The notes under the pieces were generated by a model that was not told the DNA's origin, searched no databases, and saw nothing but the letters and a program-made list of their open reading frames with translations. DNA of 62,122 bases, taken from Kiritimatiellia bacterium (GTDB lineage: Bacteria > Verrucomicrobiota > Kiritimatiellia > RFP12 > UBA1067). The position numbers were made by a program, and so were the translations under genes. The DNA lies in NCBI GenBank assembly GCA_017395505.1, contig JAFPUH010000009.1, positions 1 through 62,122 on the forward strand. The letters run 5' to 3'. The stretch's first letter is position 1, and every line of letters begins with the position of its first letter. Of the stretch, positions 36,394-44,721 are shown piece by piece.

Positions 36394-37443
36394 TTATCGT
36401 GAAATTATCGTTCCGCCGCAGAGTATGGTGCCGTCGGCGGAATAGAGGACGGCCGACTGTCCGGGAGCGACTCCGAACAGTCCGTCCGGCGCACTGACGA
36501 CGCCTCCAGCGAGCGTCACAGGTCCTGCGGGGCGTCCGCTAGAGCGTATCTTGATGAAGCCCTCGATCGGACCTTCCGTAGGCTCGGCTCCCTGCCAGTT
36601 GAGACCCTGAACGGCAAATTCGCGGCTGAACGCCTCTTCGCGCCGCCCTACAACGACTTCGTTGCGGCATGCGTCGATCCGCACGACATAATACGGCGTG
36701 CCGCCGCCTATGCCGAGGCCCTGACGCTGTCCGACAGTGTAGTGCCAAAAGCCGTTGTGCTTGCCGAGCGCCTTGCCCGACATGTCCACGATTCGCCCTT
36801 CCGCATCCTCCTTGCCGACGATTTCGTTGGCGTCGCCGGAGTAGAAGTCCTGCGAATCGGGCTTGTCGGCCATGACAAGTCCCGCTTCGTGCGCGATTCG
36901 GCGCACCTCGCTCTTCGATAGCCCGCCCAGCGGAAACATCACGCGAGCGAGCTGCTCCTGGGTGAGGTTCCAGAGAAAGTAGCTCTGATCCTTCGATTCG
37001 TCCGTGGCGCGGGCGACGGCGAGGCGTCCACCAACCTCAACTCGCCTGGCGTAGTGTCCCGTCGCGAAACGGTCGAAGCCCATCTGCCGCGCCGCCATCT
37101 CCGGCAGCAGGCCGAACTTGAGCTTGCGGTTGCAGACGACACAAGGATTTGGAGTGCGCCCGGCCCTGCGTTCGTCGCGGAAGTATCCGAGCACGATTCG
37201 CTCGTATTCCTCGGAGCAGTCGAAGGTTCTGTACTCTATGCCAAGCGTCGCGGCGAACGACTCGGCGGCGGCGATATCCTTCTCTTCCCCAGGACCGAAA
37301 CACGCGTCGCGGTCGCCCCCCTTGTAGTGCCCTTCGCGCCACAGCCTCATCGTGACGCCGACGACTTCGTGTCCCTCGCGCTTCAGCATGAGCGCGGCGA
37401 CTGCGGAATCGACTCCGCCAGAAAGTCCGACGGCGATCTTCAC
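36394..37443 (-). CDS. mnmA: tRNA-specific 2-thiouridylase MnmA
   Basis: MnmA thiolates U34 of tRNA for Lys, Glu and Gln. The 349 residues contain the PP-loop GLSGGVDSAVAALML, the RTPNPCVVCNRKLKF motif and ATGHYAR, and a C-terminal barrel. The second catalytic cysteine, normally in a DSxxICFI motif, is missing: the equivalent reads DSQDFYSGD. Two cysteines in PCVVC remain, so sulfur chemistry may differ. GTG at 37443 overlaps the bioB stop as GTGA and gives the normal family start. Its place after cysK and bioB groups three sulfur-handling genes. Confidence 0.9.
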   Translation of the reverse strand: MKIAVGLSGGVDSAVAALMLKREGHEVVGVTMRLWREGHYKGGDRDACFGPGEEKDIAAAESFAATLGIEYRTFDCSEEYERIVLGYFRDERRAGRTPNPCVVCNRKLKFGLLPEMAARQMGFDRFATGHYARRVEVGGRLAVARATDESKDQSYFLWNLTQEQLARVMFPLGGLSKSEVRRIAHEAGLVMADKPDSQDFYSGDANEIVGKEDAEGRIVDMSGKALGKHNGFWHYTVGQRQGLGIGGGTPYYVVRIDACRNEVVVGRREEAFSREFAVQGLNWQGAEPTEGPIEGFIKIRSSGRPAGPVTLAGGVVSAPDGLFGVAPGQSAVLYSADGTILCGGTIISR

Positions 37444-38387
37444 GACCCGCGCCTCCCGACGGAATATCCGGCCTTGAGAGCCAGTTCGCGGTCGTCGTCG
37501 AAGTCTGCGCCGGGCGTGGTAAGAAGAGGACCCGCAATTCCGGCCGACATTCCGACATATATGCACTTGGCGGCAGTCTCGTCCGACATGTCGCGGCGGC
37601 CGCCCGCAAACCTCAGCGGCGTCGAGGGATTTACGAGGCGAAGAAGCGCCACGGAATCAATCACGCGCTCCGGGTCGAGTATGCCCTTCTCGCCAAGCGG
37701 CGTTCCCTCGATCGGATGCAGAACGTTGACGGGAATCGAGTCCGGCGCGATCTCCTTAAGCGCGAACGCGAACTCGACAAGCTGCTCGTCAGTCTCGCCC
37801 ATGCCGATTATTCCGCCGCAGCATACCTGAAAGCCAAGCGCCTTCGCGGCGCGGAGAGTCGCGAGCTTGTCCGCCGTCGAGTGGGTGGAGCAGAGCGAGG
37901 GGAAAAGCGAGGGCGCTGTTTCGAGGTTGCAGTGTACGCGCTGGAGTCCAACGGACTTGAGACGCTTCAGGTCATCCTCCGTGAGAAGCCCGAGCGAGGC
38001 GCAAAGTCCGATTCGGGACGCCTTGCGCATTTCGTGGAGCGCCGCACAGACGTTGTCGACATCCTCGTGCGAAAGTGTGCGCCCTGAAGTCACGATGCCG
38101 ATTCTGTCCGCGCCGTTCGCCTCGGCCTCCTTTGCGGCCTTTACGCAAGCCTCGGAGCCGACCCAGCCGTATGTCTCGCAGCCGGTCTTCCAATGCGCGG
38201 ACTGCGCGCACCACTTGCAGTTCTCGGTGCAGCGTCCCGACTTCGCGTTGATTATCGCGCAGAAGTCGAAGCGCTTCTCGACGCAACGCTCCGTGACTTC
38301 GTGCGCCCGCTCGCGCAGTTCGTTGCGGCGCTCCGGTTTAAGGAGCGCCAGAGCATCCTCGCGGCTTATACCCTCTTCGCTCGCCAT
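37440..38387 (-). CDS. bioB: biotin synthase
   Basis: BioB is a radical SAM enzyme that inserts sulfur into dethiobiotin. The 315 residues show CTENCKWCAQS (SAM cluster), NLETAPSLFPSLCSTHS, and ALGFQVCCGGIIGMGET, followed by IPVNVLHPIEGTPL, all typical of BioB rather than HydE or ThiH. Other bio genes are not nearby, so the cell may complete biotin from a precursor or have the rest elsewhere. ATG at 38387 shares a base with the cysK stop (TAATG). Confidence 0.87.
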   Translation of the reverse strand: MASEEGISREDALALLKPERRNELRERAHEVTERCVEKRFDFCAIINAKSGRCTENCKWCAQSAHWKTGCETYGWVGSEACVKAAKEAEANGADRIGIVTSGRTLSHEDVDNVCAALHEMRKASRIGLCASLGLLTEDDLKRLKSVGLQRVHCNLETAPSLFPSLCSTHSTADKLATLRAAKALGFQVCCGGIIGMGETDEQLVEFAFALKEIAPDSIPVNVLHPIEGTPLGEKGILDPERVIDSVALLRLVNPSTPLRFAGGRRDMSDETAAKCIYVGMSAGIAGPLLTTPGADFDDDRELALKAGYSVGRRGS

Positions 38388-39310
38388 TATTCGAAAAGCC
38401 AGGTTGAGAGGTAGCGCTCGCCAGTGTCGGGAAGGAGCACGACAATCGTCTTGCCCGCGAACTCTGGACGCTTCGAAAGCTCGAGAGCCGCCCAAAGTGC
38501 CGCCCCGGACGAAATGCCGACCAACAGCCCTTCCTTGGCCGCAGCTGCGCGGGCAGTCGCGCCGGCGTTCTCGGCCGACGCTGCAATCACTTCGTCGTAG
38601 ACGGAGGTATCGAGCGTCTTGGGCACGAAGCCGGCTCCGATGCCTTGGATCTTGTGCGGCCCGGCCTTGCCTTGAGAGAGCACGGGGCTTGTATCAGGCT
38701 CTACGGCGAACACCTTGGCCGCAGGGTTCTTCGACTTCAGGAATCGCCCGACGCCCGAGAGCGTTCCGCCTGTACCGACACCCGCGACAAACGCCGCGAC
38801 TTCGCCGTCGGTGGCGTTCCATATCTCAGGGCCTGTCGTCACCTCGTGCTTTGCCGGATTCGCCGGATTCTCGAACTGCTGAAGAATCACCGCGCCAGGA
38901 ATGGAATCGCGAAGCTCGTTCGCCTTCGCAATCGCGCCCTTCATTCCCTCTGCGCCGGGCGTAAGGACGATCTCCGCTCCATACGCCGCCGCGAGCTTGC
39001 GACGCTCGATCGACATCGTCTCGGGCATGGTAAGGATAAGGTGGTATCCGCGAACAGCCGAGACGAGGGCGAGGCCGACGCCGGTGTTGCCGCTCGTGGG
39101 CTCTATGATCGTCGCACCAGGCTTGAGGGTTCCGTCCTTCTCCGCCGCTTCGACCATCGCGAGGGCGATGCGGTCCTTGACGCTGCCGCCGGGATTGAAG
39201 AACTCGACTTTTGCGAGAACGCGCGCGCCGCCCCTGTTCAGCTTGGACGAAATCTCCACGAGCGGCGTTCCGCCGACCTTCTCAAGAATGTTCTTTGCGA
39301 TGTTGCTCAT
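38387..39310 (-). CDS. cysK: cysteine synthase A
   Basis: CysK makes cysteine from O-acetylserine and sulfide. The 307 residues carry the PLP lysine segment FFNPGGSVKDRIALAM, the substrate loop EPTSGNTGVGLA, and GTGGTLSGVGRFLK. The ATG at 39310 is preferred over the one at 39316 because AAGGA lies 8 bases before it but only 2 before the other. It has its own promoter at 39339-39347 and leads cysK, bioB, mnmA. Confidence 0.95.
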   Translation of the reverse strand: MSNIAKNILEKVGGTPLVEISSKLNRGGARVLAKVEFFNPGGSVKDRIALAMVEAAEKDGTLKPGATIIEPTSGNTGVGLALVSAVRGYHLILTMPETMSIERRKLAAAYGAEIVLTPGAEGMKGAIAKANELRDSIPGAVILQQFENPANPAKHEVTTGPEIWNATDGEVAAFVAGVGTGGTLSGVGRFLKSKNPAAKVFAVEPDTSPVLSQGKAGPHKIQGIGAGFVPKTLDTSVYDEVIAASAENAGATARAAAAKEGLLVGISSGAALWAALELSKRPEFAGKTIVVLLPDTGERYLSTWLFE

Positions 39311-39338
39311 TGCCATGTTCCTTTTATTGTGGTTTTGT

Positions 39339-39347
39339 ATTATATCA
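39339..39347 (-). promoter_or_regulatory. extended -10 promoter of cysK
   Basis: TGATATAAT on the minus strand, TATAAT at 39344-39339. A leader of about 20 bases with AAAGGA follows. Confidence 0.55.
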
Positions 39348-39363
39348 TTTTATCGTCTCTTCA

Positions 39364-40659
39364 TCATATCGCCGCGAGGGCTTCATCCAACGCATCGATT
39401 ATGTCGTCGATGTGCTCAAGGCCGATTGAGAGGCGAATCAACTCCGGCAGCACGCCACCTTTCCTGAGATCTTCGTCCGAAAGCTGCGAATGTGTCGTCG
39501 ATGCGGGATGTATCACTAGCGACTTCGCGTCGCCGACATTGGCGAGAATAGAGAATATCTCGCCGTTGAGTGCATCCGTGACCTTGCGCGCTTCATCAGA
39601 GCCGCCCTTGACGCCGAACACGACCATCCCGCCCGCGCCGCGGGTCAGGTACTTCGCCGCAAGCTCAGGTTGCGTCAGCGAAGGATACTTTACCCACGCG
39701 ACCTTCGGGTGCTTCTCCAGCCACTTCGCGACTGCGAGCGCGTTTTCGCTATGGCGCGCAATGCGAACAGGCAGCGACTCCACGCCTTGCAGGAAGAGCC
39801 ATGCGGCGTCCGGCGCGAGCGTCGGACCCTGATTGCGGATGCCGACCGTCAAAAGGCGTATCGAGAACGCTATCGGCTTGAGCGCCTCCGGCAGATCGTG
39901 CGCGAAGCGAAGGCCGTGGTAGCCTTTATCTGGCTCGTTGTAGAGCGCGAACTTGGGATCGCTCCAGTCGAAGCCGCCCTTCTCTACGACAACGCCTCCG
40001 ATGCCCGTGCCGTGTCCGCTGATCCACTTCGAAAGCGAATGGATGACGAAATCCGCACCGTGGTCAAGCGCCCTAAGGAGAGGTGGGGGCGTAAACGTGG
40101 CGTCAACCACGAGCGGAAGATGATGACGATGGGCAATCGCTGCATACTTCTCGATGTCCGCGATATCGAGCGCGGGATTGCCGACAGTCTCGATGAATAC
40201 GAGTCTGGTCTTATCGTTTATCGCCGCCTCGACCGCCGCGAAGTCGTTGACCGGCGTGAAGTTGACCTTTATGCCGATGTTCGGCAGGATCGCATCGAAC
40301 TGCGAGAACGTTCCGCCGTATAGGTTGCTGGCCGCAACAATCTCGTCCCCCGCGCGGGCGATGTTCGTTATGGTGAAGTAGATCGCCGCCGTGCCGCTCG
40401 AAAGCGTCTGCGCCGCCGCGCCGCCTTCAAGCGCCGCGATGCGCTTTGCGAGCACATCGTTCGTCGGGTTCATGAGGCGGGCGTATATGTTGCCCAGCTC
40501 GCGCAAGGCGAAGAGATCCGCGCCATGCTTCGAATCGCGGAAGTTGTATGCTGTCGTTCGATAGACGGGAACCGCCCTGGACTTCGTCGCCGGGTCGCCG
40601 AATGCGTCCTGTCCTGCGTGGACGGCCAATGTCTCGATGTGGTACTGTTTTGTGCTCAT
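39364..40659 (-). CDS. metY: O-acetylhomoserine sulfhydrylase (MetY type)
   Basis: A PLP enzyme of the Cys/Met metabolism family that joins sulfide to O-acetylhomoserine to give homocysteine. The 431 residues have VYRTTAYNFRDSKHGADLF at the start, LSSGTAAIYFTI, and the PLP lysine in HSLSKWISGHGTGIGG. Length of about 430 and the GHGTGIGG form fit MetY rather than MetB or MetC. AAAGGAG stands 9 bases before the ATG. A promoter and a LysR-type site lie upstream, next to the lysR gene. Confidence 0.93.
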   Translation of the reverse strand: MSTKQYHIETLAVHAGQDAFGDPATKSRAVPVYRTTAYNFRDSKHGADLFALRELGNIYARLMNPTNDVLAKRIAALEGGAAAQTLSSGTAAIYFTITNIARAGDEIVAASNLYGGTFSQFDAILPNIGIKVNFTPVNDFAAVEAAINDKTRLVFIETVGNPALDIADIEKYAAIAHRHHLPLVVDATFTPPPLLRALDHGADFVIHSLSKWISGHGTGIGGVVVEKGGFDWSDPKFALYNEPDKGYHGLRFAHDLPEALKPIAFSIRLLTVGIRNQGPTLAPDAAWLFLQGVESLPVRIARHSENALAVAKWLEKHPKVAWVKYPSLTQPELAAKYLTRGAGGMVVFGVKGGSDEARKVTDALNGEIFSILANVGDAKSLVIHPASTTHSQLSDEDLRKGGVLPELIRLSIGLEHIDDIIDALDEALAAI

Positions 40660-40696
40660 GTGTGTCGCTCCTTTCTTTCTTGCGTCAACGAGGCAT

Positions 40697-40705
40697 AGTA
40701 TACCA
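40697..40705 (-). promoter_or_regulatory. extended -10 promoter of metY
   Basis: TGGTATACT on the minus strand, hexamer TATACT at 40702-40697. The leader of about 30 bases contains GAAAGGAG. Confidence 0.55.
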
Positions 40706-40749
40706 CGCCGGGTGGCTCATCGGCCAATCGGAAGATTTTTGCGTTATGT

Positions 40750-40764
40750 ATAGGATTAGCCTAT
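40750..40764. promoter_or_regulatory. candidate LysR-type operator for metY
   Basis: ATAGGATTAGCCTAT is a perfect 5-5-5 inverted repeat and fits the LysR pattern T-N11-A (T 40751, A 40763). Its centre is about 67 bases before the predicted metY start of transcription, the usual LysR activation position. It overlaps the stop codon of the lysR gene. Confidence 0.5.
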
Positions 40765-41669
40765 CGCTTGGCGGTGCGCTTGCGAATCTCCTCGACGAAC
40801 GCCTTGCCTGCGTCGGAGAGCGGAATGCCGTCGCGCAGGACTAGCCCGACGCGAATAAAATCGTCCATCTTGAGGGGCACCGCCACGACATCGGGTCCGT
40901 TGAGTTCGCGTGATAGCGCGCCCGATGCGATGGTGTAGCCGTCAAGGCCGAGGATGAGGTTAGTCATCGTGGCGCGGTCGCGCACGCGGATGTTCTTCTT
41001 GCGGTCTATCGAGGGCATGACCTCCTCGGCAAAGTAGAGCGCGTTCTCCACGCCCTGCTCGAAGGAGATGAACGGATATGCATCCAGCTCCTTGGGCGAG
41101 ATGACGCTCTTCTTCTTCGCAAGCGGATGGTGCTTGCCGAGGAACACGTGCGGACGCGACACGAACAACTCTTCGAACCGAAGCTCCTCTTTCTTAAGTA
41201 TCTTCATTAGCGCGCGCTCGTTGCGGCGCGAGAGGTAGAGGATTCCGATTTCGCTGCGGTGACGCGCCACGTCGTCGATTATCTCGCTCGTCACAGTCTC
41301 GCGCAAGGTGAAGTCGTAGCTGTCCGCACCGTTGGCCTTTACGACCTCCATGAACGCCTCAACGGCGAACGCGTAATGCTGGCACGAGACGGCGAATTGC
41401 GGACGCCGCACCGCCTTTCCGGTGTACTTCGACTGGATGCGCGCCGCATCATCAAGGATCTGGCGGGCGGAGGCAAGGAACTCTTCGCCCTCGCGGGTGA
41501 CGGACACTCCACGGCTCGAGCGCGTGAAGATGGCGATGCGAAGCTCCTCTTCAAGCGAGCGGATCGCCTCGGTCAAGGTGGGCTGCGTCGCGAACACGCG
41601 GCGGGCAGCCTCGCTCACCGAGCCGCACGACGCCACCGCATCGACATACTTAAGCTGCTGTAGGGTCAC
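40761..41669 (-). CDS. LysR-family transcriptional regulator, probably of sulfur genes
   Basis: 302 residues: N-terminal winged helix-turn-helix (LKYVDAVASCGSVSEAARRVFATQPTL split over residues 6-32), then a periplasmic-binding-like effector domain (QFAVSCQHYAFAVEAF; YPFISFEQGVEN). The neighbours cysK and metY suggest that it responds to a sulfur metabolite such as O-acetylserine, as CysB does; this is inference. GTG start at 41669 has AGGAGG 6 bases upstream, which sets the start. Its own extended -10 lies at 41700-41708 and the 22-bp array is 110 bases further upstream. Confidence 0.88.
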   Translation of the reverse strand: MTLQQLKYVDAVASCGSVSEAARRVFATQPTLTEAIRSLEEELRIAIFTRSSRGVSVTREGEEFLASARQILDDAARIQSKYTGKAVRRPQFAVSCQHYAFAVEAFMEVVKANGADSYDFTLRETVTSEIIDDVARHRSEIGILYLSRRNERALMKILKKEELRFEELFVSRPHVFLGKHHPLAKKKSVISPKELDAYPFISFEQGVENALYFAEEVMPSIDRKKNIRVRDRATMTNLILGLDGYTIASGALSRELNGPDVVAVPLKMDDFIRVGLVLRDGIPLSDAGKAFVEEIRKRTAKR

Positions 41670-41699
41670 TAATATCCTCCTTTCGCGTTAATGTGGCAT

Positions 41700-41708
41700 A
41701 TTATATCA
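41700..41708 (-). promoter_or_regulatory. extended -10 promoter of lysR gene
   Basis: TGATATAAT, TATAAT at 41705-41700. A leader of about 24 bases ends in AGGAGG before the GTG start. Confidence 0.55.
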
Positions 41709-41819
41709 TATTACTCGGCATCCGACCACACTAAACACAGGCAAATTCCATCAGTTCAGTAGCCTTATTTTGGCATGGCCTGCGCGTCTATTGCCAAGCC
41801 CCTGCCCCCTATTGGGAAA

Positions 41820-41965
41820 TCTACCGCGGTAGACTGGAAAGTCTACCGCGCCTAACTGGAAAGTCTACCGCGCCAGACTGACGAATCTACCGCGGTAGAC
41901 TTCATAATCTACCGCGCTAGACTTCCCAGTCTACCGCGCTTAATTTCCCAGTCTACCGTGGTAGA
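41820..41965. repeat. seven-unit 22-bp array with palindromic cores
   Basis: A 14-base core close to TCTACCGCGGTAGA recurs at exactly 22-base steps, starting at 41820, 41842, 41864, 41886, 41908, 41930 and 41952. The left half TCTACCGCG is identical in six copies (TCTACCGTG in the seventh). Copies 1 and 4 are perfect palindromes, copy 7 nearly so, copy 5 differs by one base; copies 2, 3 and 6 have a decayed right half. The 8-base spacers read CTGGAAAG on the left side and CTTCCCAG or TTTCCCAG on the right, nearly reverse complements, so the array has overall dyad symmetry. A decayed eighth unit may precede it. The rest of 41709-42040 holds no gene. Confidence 0.92.
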
Positions 41966-42040
41966 CTTACCAAGTCGTGCTGAGATGATTGTCAAAACGC
42001 CAGGTACGACGTCCTACCGCATGCGGTACAAGTAGTCCGT

Positions 42041-43360
42041 TCAGCGTCCGCGCAGCTTCAGCATGGAAAGCAGAACGGCAAGCGCGAGAAGCGGCTGGTA
42101 GTAGAGGCTCTTTGCGAGCGAAAGCGAATCGACCTGGATGTCGAGCCCCTTGGCGACGCCCATCGCAATCAGGATCTGCGCACCATACGGCAAAAGCCCC
42201 TGCACGACGCAGGAAGCCGTGTCTAGCACGGACGCGACGCGCACCGGGTCGACCTTGAACTTCTCGGAGCAGGCCTTGGCGATCGGCCCCGCGATGACGA
42301 TTGCGACCGTGTTGTTGGCGGTGAAGCAGTTCACGGCGGATACGAGAAGGAATACGCCGAGTTCGCAGGAGCGAGGCCCCCTTATCACCTTCGCGATGCG
42401 GTCCGTGAGCCATGCGATGCCGCCGTTCTCGCGCACCGACCTGAAAAGTCCACCCGCGAGCAGGGCCACTATGAGGGTTTCGCCCATTCCGAGCGCGCCC
42501 TTGCCCAGAAGGTCCATCGCATCGAAGAACGCGAACCTTCCGAGCGCGCCGCCGATGGCTGCGGAGAGGAGCGTTCCGAAGAAGAGGAGCGCCATCACGT
42601 TGAAGCCGGCCAGCGCGAGCGCCAGGACGAACACATAGGGAGCGACGAGTATGAAATGCTCTCCAGACACTGGAGCGGCCTCGACGACGCCTGCGGCGGA
42701 AGAGCCGGACATCGCGTAGAGGAAGAGCGCGACGAGCGCGGCGGGCGAGGCGATGAAGCCGTTGGCAAGAAACTTGTCCTTCATCCTCACGCCCTGCGTA
42801 CGGGTTGCGGCGATCGTCGTGTCGGAGATCATCGACATGTTGTCGCCGAACATCGCCCCGCCTATCGTCGCGCCCATCAGGAGCGCATGGCTGAGGTGAA
42901 GCGGTTCCGCGAAGCCAAGCGCAATCGGAGCAACGGCGGCGATCGTTCCGCAGGACGTCCCTATCGCGAGCGAAATGAGGCACGAGACGAGAAACACCCC
43001 GGCCACCATGAACTGCGCCGGCACGAAGCGCTCCGCGATTGCGACCGCCGCATCGACGGCACCGGCCCCCTTCGCGATCGTGGCGAACGCGCCCGCGAGT
43101 ATGAAGACGAGGCACATGACCATGATGTTCGTGTCGCCCATGCCGCGCGCGTACGTCTCGACCTTCTCGTCGAGGGAGCGGCGGCCGAAGAGAAGCGACG
43201 CCGCGGACGCCACGATGAACGCGACGGGCATCGACACCTTGTACCACGGCATCTCGAACCCGAGGTGCGCGGCGAAAAGCGAAAGCCCCACATAGAACGC
43301 CGCGAACACGGCGAACGGAACCAGCGCGGTGCCGCTAGGCTTGATTGGGTCGCCGCTCAT
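42041..43360 (-). CDS. nhaC: Na+/H+ antiporter, NhaC family
   Basis: A 439-residue membrane protein with about 11-12 hydrophobic segments. The NhaC/IT-superfamily repeats are visible: SLAIGTSCGTIAAVAPIALG, GGAMFGDNMSMISDTTIAA and NCFTANNTVAIVIAGPIAK. Proteins of this family exchange sodium for protons or carry malate/lactate with them. ATG at 43360 overlaps the capD-like stop (ATGA), so it is the last gene of the cdsA-uppS group. Exact substrate unknown. Confidence 0.86.
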   Translation of the reverse strand: MSGDPIKPSGTALVPFAVFAAFYVGLSLFAAHLGFEMPWYKVSMPVAFIVASAASLLFGRRSLDEKVETYARGMGDTNIMVMCLVFILAGAFATIAKGAGAVDAAVAIAERFVPAQFMVAGVFLVSCLISLAIGTSCGTIAAVAPIALGFAEPLHLSHALLMGATIGGAMFGDNMSMISDTTIAATRTQGVRMKDKFLANGFIASPAALVALFLYAMSGSSAAGVVEAAPVSGEHFILVAPYVFVLALALAGFNVMALLFFGTLLSAAIGGALGRFAFFDAMDLLGKGALGMGETLIVALLAGGLFRSVRENGGIAWLTDRIAKVIRGPRSCELGVFLLVSAVNCFTANNTVAIVIAGPIAKACSEKFKVDPVRVASVLDTASCVVQGLLPYGAQILIAMGVAKGLDIQVDSLSLAKSLYYQPLLALAVLLSMLKLRGR

Positions 43361-44721
43361 CTGGTCACGTATATCTTGGCCATGTCGGTCTTGAAGGCCG
43401 AGCGCTCGGAGACGTCGATCTCCTCGAACAGCTTCTCTCCGGGACGGATTCCGGTGAATACGATCGGAATGTCCACATACGGCCTGTATCCCGCCTGGGA
43501 GATCATGTTCTCGGCGAGGTCGAGTATCCTTACAGGCTCGCCCATGTCGAGCGTGTATATGGCGCGCTCTACGCGCGACGCTGCCTGAAGCACGAGACTG
43601 ACCGCTTCTTGGATGGTCATGAAGTAGCGCTTCATGTCCGGATGGGTCACGGTGACAGGCCCGCCCTGGGCTATCTGGTCCTTGAAGAGCGGCACCACCG
43701 AACCCGAGGAACCGAAGACGTTGCCGAAGCGGACGGCGCAGAAAGACGTGGCGGACGAATCGTTCATCGCCATAATGGCCTGTTCGGCGGCGAGCTTGGT
43801 CTTGCCCATGACTGAAACGGGATTTACGGCCTTGTCCGTCGAAATCATGACGAAGCGCTCCACGCCATTCTCCTTTGCGAGGGCGGCGAGGGTTCGGGTA
43901 GCCTCGGTGTTGTTGCGCCAGCCCTCTTCAGGGTTCATCTCGACCATGGGGACATGCTTGTAGGCGGCGGCGTGCAATACGATCGACGGCCTCTCGGCGG
44001 CGAACACGGCGGACATGCGATCGCGGTCGCCGCAGTCGACCATCAGCGGACTGAACGATGCGGCGCACTTCGACTTCGCCATCTCGCGGTTTATCTCGTA
44101 GAGCGCATTCTCGCCACGTTCGACGAGAAGCACCCTGGCCGCGCCGGCGGCAGAGACCTGCCTGACGATCTCGGAACCTATCGACCCGCCTGCGCCCGTG
44201 ACCATCACGGTGCGCCCGGCGAAGAACCGCGCGGCGACGGAGTTGTCGAACGTCTTTTCGCTGCGCTCCAGAAGCGCAGACTCCTTCTGGCGCGAAAGCC
44301 AGTAGGCGCGCCACATGTAGCGCACGCCGACGAGGCCGGCGGTCGCGAAGAAGAAGCATATGACAGTTATCGAGTACGGCGGGCGTATGTGGGCAAAGCC
44401 AAGCTCGGGCATCAGAAAGCGCATGGCCGTCAGCAAGGCCGCCGCAAGGGCGGCGGCGCCGACATAGCGCGGCAGCTGGGAGGCGCGAATCCGCCGCCAC
44501 GCCAGGCGGTAGCATCCGCAGGCCATGAGCGAAAGGATGTGCACGACGCAGACGGTGACGTATGACATCGCCACCTTGCGCCAGCCCCACGAAGGTTCCG
44601 CAAAATCGAAGCGGAGGATGAACGCCGCAAGATAGGCCGCACCCACTACGGCGGAATCGACCGCGAGGCCGACAAGACGCGTCAGGATGAAGGCAGACCA
44701 GGCTTCGCGGCTACGGTTCAT
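43357..44721 (-). CDS. polysaccharide biosynthesis nucleotide-sugar dehydratase (CapD/WbpM family)
   Basis: 454 residues: four N-terminal membrane helices (about 10-130), then a Rossmann domain with VMVTGAGGSIGSEIVRQV and MISTDKAVNPVSVMGKTKLAAE. The catalytic site has Met in place of the usual Tyr of YxxxK, as is normal for WbpM-type UDP-GlcNAc 4,6-dehydratases. Family members are commonly about 600 residues; this one lacks part of the cytoplasmic linker and is compact but looks intact. Start ATG at 44721 shares a base with the cdsA stop (TGATG). Likely role: first step of a modified sugar for surface glycan. Confidence 0.86.
   Translation of the reverse strand: MNRSREAWSAFILTRLVGLAVDSAVVGAAYLAAFILRFDFAEPSWGWRKVAMSYVTVCVVHILSLMACGCYRLAWRRIRASQLPRYVGAAALAAALLTAMRFLMPELGFAHIRPPYSITVICFFFATAGLVGVRYMWRAYWLSRQKESALLERSEKTFDNSVAARFFAGRTVMVTGAGGSIGSEIVRQVSAAGAARVLLVERGENALYEINREMAKSKCAASFSPLMVDCGDRDRMSAVFAAERPSIVLHAAAYKHVPMVEMNPEEGWRNNTEATRTLAALAKENGVERFVMISTDKAVNPVSVMGKTKLAAEQAIMAMNDSSATSFCAVRFGNVFGSSGSVVPLFKDQIAQGGPVTVTHPDMKRYFMTIQEAVSLVLQAASRVERAIYTLDMGEPVRILDLAENMISQAGYRPYVDIPIVFTGIRPGEKLFEEIDVSERSAFKTDMAKIYVTR

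Noticed and set aside
37440-38387. HydE, ThiH or PylB instead of BioB
   Set aside because: The CTENCKWCAQS motif and the GFQVCCGGIIGMGET and HPIEGTPL segments match biotin synthase.
40660-40760. SAM or other riboswitch before metY
   Set aside because: The leader after the promoter is only about 30 bases, too short for a known aptamer; a LysR site explains control better.
41820-41965. Reading the 22-bp array as a CRISPR
   Set aside because: Spacers are only 8 bases and resemble each other, repeats are 14 bases and partly decayed, and no cas gene is near.
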